NCBI GenBank assembly: GCA_000024525.1
Contig: CP001769.1
Location: forward strand, 682,001 to 746,000
Source of the DNA: Spirosoma linguale DSM 74
Lineage (GTDB): Bacteria; Bacteroidota; Bacteroidia; Cytophagales; Spirosomataceae
Direction of reading: 5' to 3'
Length of the DNA stretch: 64,000 nucleotides
Shown here: positions 33,978-44,300 of the stretch, in pieces
How the letters are laid out: every line of letters begins with the position of its first letter
How positions within the stretch are numbered: the first letter of the stretch is position 1
Made by a program: the position numbers and the translations under genes
The notes under the pieces: generated by a model
Databases searched by the model: none
The model's input: only the letters and a program-made list of their open reading frames with translations
Told to the model about the DNA's origin: nothing

Positions 33978-35235
33978 GTCTTTCTACAACGTATACATAT
34001 CATCTACCTACCGTGACCTGGGGCTGTACCGAAAAACGGTCATGGAATCCTTGCATAAGGTGCCCAACTTTAAGGTAGTGGGTATGGAATATTACACAGC
34101 AGAGGATGCGCAACCGCTCGACCGCTGCCTGCGTGATGTAGAAGCCTGCGACATCTACCTGCTCATTCTGGCTAACCGCTACGGCTATGTAATAGACGGG
34201 CAGGAGTTGTCCATTACCCATCAGGAATACAACAGGGCAAAGGCGCTGAACAAAGTCATCCTCGTTTTCAAAGCCGAAAACCGCGACGGTCGCTTTTTGC
34301 CCGATGCTGACGAAGCAGGACAACCGTCATCGGTTGAGAAGCAGAAAAAACTCAATGCGCTGAAAGCCGAGGTGGGGAGCCGGTCACTGTCGCACCCAGA
34401 GGGCTTCACGTCAGAGTATCACCTGGCCCTGCAGGTGATGGAGTCTTTGGTACGCAATCCAAGGGTCGATTTTGACGGTGAATTACCCGAAGATCGCAAA
34501 ATATTCTGCAACCGGGCCAATCAGGTGTTTGACTTTTATGACCTCGTTCGCCGGAAAAAACCGTTCAACGTTTTTCTGATTCAGGGGCATCGGATGAGTC
34601 TGGGCCGCAGCCTTGTCGAACGACTGAGCAAGTACTATTTAGGGGTTCAGGAACCTGCAATGGTAAGTTATCATGCCCTCATTGCAGACCCTTCATACCC
34701 AAATTTCCGTCGGCGGCTGGTGAGCGAACTCTGCGACCAACTGCTGCCCAACGATCCGGACCCGCCCGTCGACCCGGCGGGTTTACTGGCAGTGCTGCAC
34801 CGGAACGGCGTCGGGTCTCTGTCGTTGTTATGCCCGATTAGTAATGAGGTTCAATGGCAGGACGGCTATCCGTTGCTGGCGGCTATCTTCGACGAGTTTG
34901 AACAGGCCAGCCTGACGGTGGCGGGTATTCGGGTGTTCTGGTTCATTGTCATTGATGTACCGGACGGGCTGCAGCAGCAGGTTCAATCGCCGTACGTAAT
35001 GGCTGCCCCTCCGCTGAAAATGCTTGCCGGAACGGACATCGAAAACTGGCTTCGTACCTACATCGACAGCGATGATGAGATTGTGTATCTGCTTCAGGAC
35101 CTCTGCTTTCCAGACACCTTGACTCCGGGCGAGCTGACCATGCAGGAGGCTCAGAAGCAGATCCGAAAATTCATTAACCGATTTAACCTTCGCCGGAAAA
35201 CGAACGACCAGCCTTTGCTGGATATACTGCCTTAG
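33976..35235 (+). CDS. DUF4062 protein with degenerate STAND-like domain, first gene of a MoxR/vWA operon
   Basis: A 419-residue cytoplasmic protein. Residues 1 to about 165 are a DUF4062 domain (YNVYISSTYRDLGLYRKTVMES, MEYYTAEDAQPLDRCLRDVEACDIYLLILANRYG, LSITHQEYNRA), a TIR-like flavodoxin fold seen at the N-terminus of STAND proteins in conflict systems. Residues about 175-420 include PFNVFLIQGHRMSLGRSLVERL. The P-loop position has lost its GK(S/T), so it resembles the inactive STAND-like modules of such systems. It is 46 bases upstream of the MoxR gene and clearly in the same operon. It probably couples a signal to the ATPase and vWA partners. That role is inferred. Confidence 0.85.
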   Translation: MSFYNVYISSTYRDLGLYRKTVMESLHKVPNFKVVGMEYYTAEDAQPLDRCLRDVEACDIYLLILANRYGYVIDGQELSITHQEYNRAKALNKVILVFKAENRDGRFLPDADEAGQPSSVEKQKKLNALKAEVGSRSLSHPEGFTSEYHLALQVMESLVRNPRVDFDGELPEDRKIFCNRANQVFDFYDLVRRKKPFNVFLIQGHRMSLGRSLVERLSKYYLGVQEPAMVSYHALIADPSYPNFRRRLVSELCDQLLPNDPDPPVDPAGLLAVLHRNGVGSLSLLCPISNEVQWQDGYPLLAAIFDEFEQASLTVAGIRVFWFIVIDVPDGLQQQVQSPYVMAAPPLKMLAGTDIENWLRTYIDSDDEIVYLLQDLCFPDTLTPGELTMQEAQKQIRKFINRFNLRRKTNDQPLLDILP

Positions 35236-35281
35236 ACGTGTTTCATGTATACCCGTTCTCCCCAAAACTGCCTACAACCCG

Positions 35282-36256
35282 ATGCCACTAACCCTACGCC
35301 GAATTCCCGTTGATCTGAAACCCGCCAACTACCTGATGGATAGCCGTCTGCAACGGGCGGTGGAGCTGGCTATTGCGCTGGATAAACCCCTGCTGGTAAG
35401 TGGTGAGCCTGGTACCGGCAAAACCCAGCTGGCCCGCCACGTAGCCAGTGTATTGGCCGAACAGACACGCGGAGCCCAGGCCGCCTTCCTGCCGGAACCC
35501 ATTGAATTTTATACTAAATCGACCGCTTCGGCCAGTGATTTGTTCTACAGCTACGATGCCGTGAGCCACTTCCGGAGTAAAGAACAGACCGATACCAGCG
35601 CGTTCATGGACTTTACCGCCCTGGGACGCGCCCGCGTGCTGGCTCACGGACGACAGAGCGAGTCGCTCCAGGTGCCCCGCATCCAGCCTTTGCTGGATCG
35701 TTGTGCCGGGCTGGCCGATGGTCCGCGCAGCAGCGTGGTGTTGATTGATGAAGTCGACAAAGCACCACGCGAGTTTCCCAACGACTTACTCAACGAAATG
35801 GAGTCCGGCGAATTTCGAATTCGTGAGCTTAATTTCTCGTTGAAAAAAGCACAGAACGATGCCAGAGTGGTGGTTATTCTAACGTCCAATTTTGAAAAAA
35901 GCCTACCCAATGCTTTTCTGCGCCGGTGCGTATTTTACCATATTCCGTTCCCTGACGATCAGCAGCTGTTGGCCATTGTTGACCTGCGCCTGGGGCTTAG
36001 CCAGTCACCCGCAGTGCGTGAGGCCTTACGACGGTTTCGGGCCTTTCGCGATCAGGCAAAACAATCCTCTGCCCGGGTGCCCTCTACCGCCGAATTTCTC
36101 GACTGGCTTCGGGTCCTCAACGCCGATGGCTTATTAACCAACGGGTCCTTCCCGCCCGATTTTACCCATGCAAACCGGCCTTTGTACGAGTCATCGCTGG
36201 TGGTTTTGCAGAAGGATGGCCTTTCTGCCGACCGTACTAATCCGCTACTGGCGTGA
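35282..36256 (+). CDS. MoxR-family AAA+ ATPase
   Basis: A 324-residue cytoplasmic ATPase with Walker A GEPGTGKT at residues 41-48, Walker B VVLIDEVDKA with Asp156-Glu157, a sensor-1 Asn in VVILTSNFEKSLP and an arginine region AFLRRCVFYHIPFP. MoxR proteins work with vWA proteins as assembly or remodelling chaperones, and in conflict systems they form the energy-using core. The gene is linked to the next one by a GTGA overlap (GTG start at 36253, TGA at 36254-36256), which demands coupled translation and supports a complex of the two products. Confidence 0.92.
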   Translation: MPLTLRRIPVDLKPANYLMDSRLQRAVELAIALDKPLLVSGEPGTGKTQLARHVASVLAEQTRGAQAAFLPEPIEFYTKSTASASDLFYSYDAVSHFRSKEQTDTSAFMDFTALGRARVLAHGRQSESLQVPRIQPLLDRCAGLADGPRSSVVLIDEVDKAPREFPNDLLNEMESGEFRIRELNFSLKKAQNDARVVVILTSNFEKSLPNAFLRRCVFYHIPFPDDQQLLAIVDLRLGLSQSPAVREALRRFRAFRDQAKQSSARVPSTAEFLDWLRVLNADGLLTNGSFPPDFTHANRPLYESSLVVLQKDGLSADRTNPLLA

Positions 36257-39200
36257 CACCCGCCCAATCGAACCGGCCCACTACCGTCTGGCCTCTGGCC
36301 GACCTGTTCGACGCCCTGCAGCGGGGCGGGTTTCAGCTGCGCCCGAACGATTATACGGACCTGATGCAGGTGCTGGATGCCTTTCAGCCGCAATCTTACG
36401 CCGATTTGCAGGCTCTAGTTGCCCCCTTGCTCGTAACCAGCGAGGAAGAACAGGGAAAGTTCGACCGTATTTTCGAGAAGATACAGCAAAAAGAAGGCAT
36501 AAAAACACAGGGTGCTACCAAGAGAAATAGCCCCTGGAAGTGGCTGGTTGCCGGTTTTTTAATCCTGCTGGCGTTGGGCTATGTGGCCTTTTTCTGGCCC
36601 GGCCCGGCTTTCAGAACGGGTATTCATCAGGTAAATCCGGTTGGGCCGGTCGAGGTAGGGGATACGCTTGTCTTTTCCGTCGATTCATCCATGCAGAAAG
36701 CCGCCGGACCTTTGGCGCGCTGGCAATGGGAAACACCCGACGGACGACCTTATCCGAACGCCCAGGCGCCGACGCTGCGGGTGCCTGCCTACCAGGTTGG
36801 ACCGCTAACGGTAAACCTGCGAAGTCAGCACGGTCGGGGGCTGTTACTTACTACCTGGACGGATAGCCTGCAAGGTATTACTTACCCCATCTGCGATAAA
36901 CTGCCGGTGGTTAAACTCGATAGCTTCCGGCTATCCGACGCTCCCCTGCGTTATCGGTTCAGGGCACGTCTGGTTGGAGAGGTAAAGACCGTTCAGCGCA
37001 TGCAGTGGCAGCTCAACGGAGCCGTTGTCGCCAGCAACCGCACGGAGTGGGAGCACACCTTTCGGGCGGGAAGCGCACCGGGTTATCACGCCGTTCGCGT
37101 TGAGGCCACAACCGATTCCACCAGGCGGCTTTGTTTCGGTGATGGCCAATTGACGGTGGGCGTTCCGGGCAGTAATGAGCCACCTTTTACCCTCGATGTG
37201 CAGGCGGTCGGTACACCTGTTGTCCTTAAAACAAGCCTGAACCGCGGATTACTCTGGGCCAGCTGGGTAGCAGGCGGGTTGTTGCTACTGCTGGCAGTCG
37301 TTTACATATGGCTGATGAGACGTAAGCCGAAGTCGACACCGCCCCTGCCGTCCGACACTAACCCAATGGCCCGGTTCACCAGTGATACGCCCCCACTGGA
37401 AATACCGCTGGAAAACCGGGAGGCCGAGTTAATAACCCTGGATCAATCGTTTTACCGACTGGTGCGAACTCTTCGGCAACCCGTGGAAGGCGAAGTCAAG
37501 CGGCTGCATATTGGCCAAACCATGCAGGCAACCATGCTGGAGGGGGGATTCCCGACCTTAATTTTTCAGCCTCATCTGGCCGAGAGAAACTACATCTTCC
37601 TGATCGATCGCAGCCAGGTTCGCAGCCAGCAAGTGGCCCTTTTTGAGTACCTGTTCCGGGTGTTCACGCAGGAGAACGTTTGTGTCGAACGCTTCTTTTT
37701 TCATAAAACCTTCGCCCTGTTTACCAACGAAACGCATAAGAAGGGCCTGACGCTCCAGCAACTTGCCGACCTTTATCGGAGTCATACGCTGGTAATCTGG
37801 AGTACGGGTTACCCACTACTTTACCCGCCTTACCCCGTTGTGGAACCCGCCATCCGCGACGCGCTGGCTGATTGGGAGTCGAGGGCCATTCTGACACCCG
37901 TACCTTTTGCCGACTGGAGTAGCAAAGAGCGGGCGCTACAGACCGATTTTCTATTACTTCCGGCCGACATGCCCGGTCAGCTGCGGTTGATGCAGGCCCT
38001 TGCTGAAAAACAAATGCAGCAGGATGCCTATCTACAACAGCAGGCCGACCTGTATTCATTAGCGGACCTCGATGCCGAAGATACCGACGAACTGGAGGAC
38101 TACCTGGGCGAAGACCTGTTTCAATGGCTGGCAGCACTCGCTATTTATCCACGTATTCGCTGGGAGTTCGTTCTTGAGATAGGATGGGTGCTGATGCCAC
38201 CCGAAACGGTCAATTTCACCAATCTGCTCAGGCTGGCACGCATTGGCTGGATGAACGAAGGCCATTTTCCGGACTATATCCGCCTGGAGCTTCTTAAAAA
38301 ACTGTACCCTGAAAATGAAGCAAAAGCCCGGCAACGCCTTTTGCAGATGCTTGCCTATGCCGAACAGTACTTTCCGGGTGAGCATTTTTATGACGGAGAG
38401 AAACACCTGCTGGAAACTGCTAACCAGTTTGCCCTCTATGCCTACGACGCCGATACTTTCGCCGACTATCGACCCGCGCAAAAAGCATTTAAAGAGCTCT
38501 ACGAGCAACGACTTTACCCGGATGGAGCCATGCTCCGTTACCTGGAAAATCCTAATGGGAGCTGGACAACCCTGCTGCCTGCCACCCAGGTACCGGTTCC
38601 CGGCAAAGCGATTAAATCAGCGGTTGTTCAGCTGCGGACTATGGGTTTGCAGGCGTACCTCACTACACTGAACGAGCCGATTGTCAATGACCTTCCTGAA
38701 CGTACGGCAGACAAACGGGAGTGGTATCTGCTGGCTGGCATTGTCGTTGTCTTCCTGAGTCTTATTGGGCTGATTTACAGAATTACCAGACCGCAGAGCC
38801 GGGAAATTGACTGGAACCAGTTAGTCCCGGTTACCATTGTTCTGGACACAACTGCCTGTGCACCGCCAGAAAGCAACCGCGATCTGGCTGAGTCTGGTGC
38901 CGTGCAGGGTCGCTGGAACGTTTATCTGAATAATTCACGCTATGGCTTACGGAACCTACAGGCTACCCGGTCGTTCCTGCTCCGGGATCTGGTAGCCAGC
39001 ACAGTGGGCGCACCAACCGACTCAATACCCCTGCTGGCGACGCTCTCCGTAAGCGATACAACCACCGGTTTCAGTCGGCAGTACAGTAACGTGTCGATCA
39101 GCGGAGATACGCTGCGGGTCCGAATCAACTGCCCTAAGCCGAAGGTGGGGCTTTCCGGCAAGCTTCGTGTTTCGGTTGAGTATACCAACCCCAATGCGCC

Positions 39201-40434
39201 GAACTATGCCAAAATCAGAGCCTATATGAACGCACTGGAAGCGGATACAACGTTCGAGTTTGTCCGGCCACTGAAACCCGCCATTTTCACCGGTCGGTCG
39301 CAGGTGCGCTACTTCCGGACAGCCGACAAAGCTGCGGCAGAGACTCTGGCTGTGCAGGCGGGTAAAGCCCTGGGGATACCCATTGGTATTCAGTTAATCA
39401 AAGACAGTCGTACATTCCTCACGCATCTGGAAGTGTGGATTAACAATGGCGTATCGACCACCAAATTTACCTGTCAGCCGGTGGCCGGAAGCTGGTTCAG
39501 GCAGTTTAATGGCTGGCAGGCAAAGGTCGGTGATGGATCTACCTCTAAAATCAACACAGATGGAAAAAGCATTGGACTCGAACAGGAATCGGTGCCTGCC
39601 AAAAATGTAGGTGCAGCGTTATCCGTTCAGTCTATTGGCGTTATCGAAAGCATCTGTCAGCAGAATGGGGTTTATCTGGTGAGTGTTTACAGTCGGGGTG
39701 GCCGAACAGTGCTGGTCAAAAATGTGACCCGTACCGCCTGTTATCTGGCCGTCGTTAATCTCGGTACGATCTCGGTTTCTACTATACAGGAGCAAGCGTA
39801 TATCGATAACCTGTTGAAGCGTACTGCATTCCTGCGGTATTCAGCTCCGGCTACAGTTACCGGAAAGGCAGGTCGCAGCGTGATTAGTCCAACGCCGGGA
39901 AGTAGGGATACGCTTCCCGGCCAGCCGCAAAGCCAGTCAGAAATTAATCCGGCGGTTCAGCAGATAGTTAAGCCCGCTAATGACTATAACACGAAGAGTA
40001 ATCAGGCGAAAACGCCGACTCAAACTAGTACGGAGAACTTGCGGGTAGTGTCCCGAAAGGAAACCAATGCCACCTTACAGGCAGGCATTAACGCATACCA
40101 GCGTGGTCAGTACACCGAGGCTATTGTTATTTATGACAGGTTTCTGGCCGGGGAGCCTGCCAACGCCTATGCGCTGAATCTCAAAGGGTACTCTCTGTTC
40201 AAACTGAAACGGTACGAAGAGGCTGTAACCGCTCTGCTTACGGCTACAAAAGCCGATCCGGGCTATGCCTGGGCCTATTTTGACCTGGCTCGTGTCTACT
40301 GCGCCCTGGGGCAGTCGGCAGCCGCTGATGAAGCCAGACTGGAGGCCATTCGGATTCAGCCGACGATGCGGTCGATCATGCAGAAAGATAGCGAGTTTAT
40401 GCGTCTGTGCGGACCCGAACCCAGTGCTAAATGA
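36253..40434 (+). CDS. three-pass membrane protein with vWA-like conflict domain, PKD-like and TPR regions
   Basis: A 1393-residue protein with a GTG start overlapping the MoxR stop. Residues 1-90 are helical (LFDALQRGGFQLRPNDYTDL), like the N-terminal region of SAV_2336-type proteins. TM1 is at about 97-116. A periplasmic PKD-like beta domain covers about 120-325. TM2 is at about 330-353, followed by positive charges (RRKPK). A cytoplasmic vWA-like region follows, with NYIFLIDRSQV (Asp452; the MIDAS motif DxSxS is incomplete), CVERFFF, ILTPVPFADWSS and WLAALAIYPRIRWEFVLEIG. TM3 is at about 824-845, then a long beta-rich region. TPR-like repeats lie at about 1277-1375. The topology is inferred from charge. 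It is the likely membrane partner of MoxR. Confidence 0.8.
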   Translation: MTPAQSNRPTTVWPLADLFDALQRGGFQLRPNDYTDLMQVLDAFQPQSYADLQALVAPLLVTSEEEQGKFDRIFEKIQQKEGIKTQGATKRNSPWKWLVAGFLILLALGYVAFFWPGPAFRTGIHQVNPVGPVEVGDTLVFSVDSSMQKAAGPLARWQWETPDGRPYPNAQAPTLRVPAYQVGPLTVNLRSQHGRGLLLTTWTDSLQGITYPICDKLPVVKLDSFRLSDAPLRYRFRARLVGEVKTVQRMQWQLNGAVVASNRTEWEHTFRAGSAPGYHAVRVEATTDSTRRLCFGDGQLTVGVPGSNEPPFTLDVQAVGTPVVLKTSLNRGLLWASWVAGGLLLLLAVVYIWLMRRKPKSTPPLPSDTNPMARFTSDTPPLEIPLENREAELITLDQSFYRLVRTLRQPVEGEVKRLHIGQTMQATMLEGGFPTLIFQPHLAERNYIFLIDRSQVRSQQVALFEYLFRVFTQENVCVERFFFHKTFALFTNETHKKGLTLQQLADLYRSHTLVIWSTGYPLLYPPYPVVEPAIRDALADWESRAILTPVPFADWSSKERALQTDFLLLPADMPGQLRLMQALAEKQMQQDAYLQQQADLYSLADLDAEDTDELEDYLGEDLFQWLAALAIYPRIRWEFVLEIGWVLMPPETVNFTNLLRLARIGWMNEGHFPDYIRLELLKKLYPENEAKARQRLLQMLAYAEQYFPGEHFYDGEKHLLETANQFALYAYDADTFADYRPAQKAFKELYEQRLYPDGAMLRYLENPNGSWTTLLPATQVPVPGKAIKSAVVQLRTMGLQAYLTTLNEPIVNDLPERTADKREWYLLAGIVVVFLSLIGLIYRITRPQSREIDWNQLVPVTIVLDTTACAPPESNRDLAESGAVQGRWNVYLNNSRYGLRNLQATRSFLLRDLVASTVGAPTDSIPLLATLSVSDTTTGFSRQYSNVSISGDTLRVRINCPKPKVGLSGKLRVSVEYTNPNAPNYAKIRAYMNALEADTTFEFVRPLKPAIFTGRSQVRYFRTADKAAAETLAVQAGKALGIPIGIQLIKDSRTFLTHLEVWINNGVSTTKFTCQPVAGSWFRQFNGWQAKVGDGSTSKINTDGKSIGLEQESVPAKNVGAALSVQSIGVIESICQQNGVYLVSVYSRGGRTVLVKNVTRTACYLAVVNLGTISVSTIQEQAYIDNLLKRTAFLRYSAPATVTGKAGRSVISPTPGSRDTLPGQPQSQSEINPAVQQIVKPANDYNTKSNQAKTPTQTSTENLRVVSRKETNATLQAGINAYQRGQYTEAIVIYDRFLAGEPANAYALNLKGYSLFKLKRYEEAVTALLTATKADPGYAWAYFDLARVYCALGQSAAADEARLEAIRIQPTMRSIMQKDSEFMRLCGPEPSAK

Positions 40435-40458
40435 ACTAAAGTAAACCGCTGAGTTAGC

Positions 40459-41025
40459 TTAGCTGCTGAATTTCTTATAAGCGTTGCTGAGCTTGATGTC
40501 GTATTTCATCAATTTGAAATCTTTACCATTATACATGCGCGCAAAACGTGCCCACTGGTGCTCACGCAGTTCATCATCCAGCCCCCAGTTGGTGATCAGG
40601 TTACAGAATAAATTGAGCTGCTCGGCCTCCGATCTGGACATGCGGGTGATAAACTCAGACAACGACTTACAGCCGCAGTCGGGCCAGTTGGAGCCAAGAA
40701 TTTGGAATAAACCAAACGAAGTGGCCATGCGCGCGGCCTGGAGGTTGAGCGCTTTGGCTTCGTCATACAATTGCCAGCTATGCAGCACACCGGTTGGGTA
40801 GCCCGCCCGCAGATTTTTGAAGCTTATCTGCGGATGTGATGCGTCGAACTGGCCCTGAGTATATCGGTGAAACAGGTGCGGCTCAAAGCGAATAACAACG
40901 CGGCCATTCGGCAGGAAGCCCTGACCGCCGGACTCAACTTCGGTTACGGCCTTAATAACGGCAACTTCAGTGCGCAGGTTTTTGGCCGCCTGTTGGTAAT
41001 CAGCAAGAGTTAAACTTGTTGGCAT
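40459..41025 (-). CDS. phage-type N-acetylmuramidase (PF11860-like)
   Basis: A 188-residue protein without signal peptide. The sequence AVIKAVTEVESGGQGFLPNGRVVIRFEPHLFHR (catalytic Glu31 or Glu29), then SWQLYDEAKALNLQAARMATSFGLFQILGSNW and a C-terminal WARFARMYNG, matches the endolysin-like muramidase family (DUF3380). It would cleave the MurNAc-GlcNAc bond of peptidoglycan. No holin or export signal is visible, so it either needs lysis to act or is delivered otherwise. It is convergent with the conflict operon (24 bases) and divergent from the CHAT protein gene. Confidence 0.88.
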   Translation of the reverse strand: MPTSLTLADYQQAAKNLRTEVAVIKAVTEVESGGQGFLPNGRVVIRFEPHLFHRYTQGQFDASHPQISFKNLRAGYPTGVLHSWQLYDEAKALNLQAARMATSFGLFQILGSNWPDCGCKSLSEFITRMSRSEAEQLNLFCNLITNWGLDDELREHQWARFARMYNGKDFKLMKYDIKLSNAYKKFSS

Positions 41026-41170
41026 GGCTGAAAAGGGATTTAGAGCGGCTAAAGTAAGTTCTTGATGGTCAGTATATTTTGTTGCTTTATTTACCGGTTG
41101 TCGAACTGAATCAACGGAGCGCAGGTGTTTTCGGCAAAATCTACCGTTAGCTAAATGGCGCTTTAAGTAC

Positions 41171-41202
41171 CCATTATATAATGGCCGCTTATTTGCTTAT
41201 TT
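41171..41202. promoter_or_regulatory. palindrome and octamer repeat upstream of the CHAT gene
   Basis: In the 302-base gap between the muramidase and CHAT genes there is a perfect 14-base palindrome, CCATTATATAATGG (41171-41184). Then comes GCTTATTT twice in tandem (41187-41202). It could be an operator for either divergent gene. Nothing else was recognised in the gap. Confidence 0.35.
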
Positions 41203-41327
41203 ATCAAGTATTTCAACTTCTTCATGTAGGCTCTTATCCACCTGTTTTATCAGCCAAAGCGTACTGGACACGCCAGAAAAGGGTTGAAGCAACTCTTATC
41301 CACTATCAACTCATCAAACGATAAATT

Positions 41328-44300
41328 ATGGCCACTTCTATTTATAAATTACAGCGGGAGACAAAACGGACTGCTGACGATTCCTGGGAATGGTCTATCT
41401 GTGTTGAGGCCGGTAAAGCAGCCCTCAATAAGATTGATTCGGTAGTGTATGAAATACCTTTTCCTGAAAATCCAGTACGGGAAGTATACGACTCCGAGTC
41501 GCGGTTCAGGCTTTCGGATGTTTACACCGCTGCTTTTACGGCCAACGTCGAAATCAGACTGAAAGACGGGACTACTGAAAACACTAAAATCAACATAGAC
41601 GTAAATGAAGCTCCCCTTACCGTAAATGCACCCCGGAAGCAAACCGAGTCTGAGGCTGTAAAGCCTACCTCCGGTTTTTCGATCCAATCCATTGTGTTAC
41701 AGGGCGACTTGGACGAAAGCTTTGATTCGGAAGAAAGCGAAACCTTAACGCTCGACGCTGTCTATACGGTACGGCCCGCCACGCGCGCTGGCAATACCCC
41801 ACGCCATGTAGTACCAGTGGTTGATGAGGCTGGTCACCCCAAAGTCATCGAGTTTACGTTCAGGAAAGTCAGTGGTAGCGAGGCAGATGCAGAAATCGAC
41901 ACCGACACTGTTTGGATTGGCGATTTAACGACTATTGATGATATTTTCCCCGGTACATCGACTCAGGTCAGGGGTATTGAGAATGGCCAGGGAAGGACCG
42001 TTGTTATTCCCGCAGAGTTATCGGTTGGGGAGTCGAACCGTAGCGGTATGCTACCCAGAATTGCACTCAAGCTAGTTCGGATCTTTACCAGAAGAGAAAA
42101 AGTTGAAGATAGTCGGCCTCAGATAGAGAAAGCGGTTCGGGATTTGGCAATCCGGCTGGAAGACCAGCAACTGGACAATAGAACGGGTTTGTTTCGGCTT
42201 ACGGAGCAGTTCGAACTGGAGGACATAAAACTGCAAAACGGGGGCAACTACCTCCTGTTCATTCACGGTACCATGTCTTCCGCCAAGGGGGCGTTCGATA
42301 AGTTAAAGGACACACCGGTATGGACATTTATCAACCAAACGTACGAGAATAGGGTACTGGCTTTTCAGCACAAAACCCTCACTCAGAGCCCGCTGGAGAA
42401 TGTACTGGAGTTGGTAAAAGAGCTACCGAAGACGGCTACGCTGACCCTCATCAGCCATTCGCGTGGCGGTTTGGTGGGCGATATCCTCAACCGATTCTGT
42501 CTGAGCGATACGTCGAAGCGTGGCTTTTCCCTTAACGAGAAAAATTACCTGCGCCGACAGAATCGCGACAACGACCTGCGGCTGATCGAAGAAATTGATG
42601 CTGCGATTTCGAACAAAAATATTACCATTGCCAAATTTATCCGGGTGGCTTCTACCGCCAGTGGGACAACGCTGTTATCTCACCGGCTCGACACGTTTTT
42701 CAATGTTATCGCCAATGTCATCGGTCTGGCTATTCTTCCCGCTTTCGGCCTGGTTCGGGATTTAATCGCCACCGTACTGGAAAGTCGACAGGATGTATCT
42801 ATTCTGCCGGGCCTGGAAGTGCAGAGCCCCGGTTCGCCCTTTAACCAGATGCTCAACAATGCTAATCCTGATGTTCTCATCGATACGCCCCTCTTCATTA
42901 TCTCGGGCGATGCCAAACTAAGTTTGCGCTGGCAGGCTATTAAAGTTGCGCTCACAAATCTGTTTTTCCTGGGCGATAATGATTTTGTGGTAGATACCCG
43001 CTCCATGTACAACGGCATCCGACGGGTCGAAACTAAAGTCCAGTATTTTTTCGACCAGGGGGCTAACGTAAACCACTCTGGGTATTTCGAAAACGACCGA
43101 ACCCGGAATGCGTTGTTGCTGGCTTTACGGAGCACCGGCGATGCCCCCATACCCGGTTTTTCTAAACTGGATAGCCGTACGTTCAGCCAGGAGGAGATTC
43201 GGAATATAAGCTCAATAATGCCGGGAGGCAAAGTAGCGCCCACGCCGGTATCGGGCACGAAACCAATTGTGGTCTTGCTGCCGGGTATTATGGGCAGTAC
43301 CCTGACCGTTAACGGTAAATCGGTATGGATCAATTATTTGAGCTTTCTCGGCGGTGGCCTTACCTCGTTACTGCATAATAATGACAACAACAGGTATGTA
43401 AAAGCAGACGGGCTCGTGGGTAGTGCGTACAAAAAACTGGCCGATGCGTTGTCGCGGGATTACGATGTGGTTGTTTTTCCGTTCGACTGGCGCATCGACA
43501 TGGCCACCAATGCTGCAGCACTGGATCGAAAGCTGATGGACTTGAAGCAAGTGGGGCAGCCGGTTAAACTCATCGCCCATTCTATGGGGGGCGTGCTGGT
43601 GCGGGACTATATTATCCGATATGCCGACAACTGGAAGTTGTTGCAGGGCATTCAAGGGTTCCGGCTCCTGTTGCTGGGAGCGCCCCTGGGCGGTTCGTTC
43701 CGGATTCCCTACGTATTGTTTGGGCTGGATTCCCTGATTCATACGCTGGATTTTATCGACGTAACCCACTCCAAAAAGGAGCTGCTGGCAGTGTTTTCCC
43801 AGTTTCCGGGTATTCTTAGTCTGTTACCGCTAACTACCGACAAGGAAAATGATTTTGCCAGCCGCGAAACCTGGGAGCGCATGCGGGCGGCCTTTGGCGA
43901 TACTAACTGGCCCATTCCCGGCGATACTTTATTAGATGATTTCAAGAACTATCGGGAGGATATTCTTAAAAAAGCAGCGACCATCGATCTGTCGCAGGCC
44001 GTTTACATCGCCGGTCAGAGTCGGATGAATCAGCAAACCATCAGCGGGTTCACAACGGACAATAACCGGCTGACGTTCCTGGCAACGAAAGAGGGCGACG
44101 AGAGCGTAACCTGGGCGAGCGGTATCCCCCAGCAGCTCGTCGAGCGTAACGCCGTGTACTACTCCGACGTAGCGCATGGTGAACTGGCGAATGAGCCCCG
44201 GTTGTTTGGCGCCATCCGTGAACTGCTGGATACGGGCATAACCTCGCAGCTGAAACGGGTTCGGCCGGTAGTGCGTAGTCTTGAGCGGGAGTTTAAAGCG

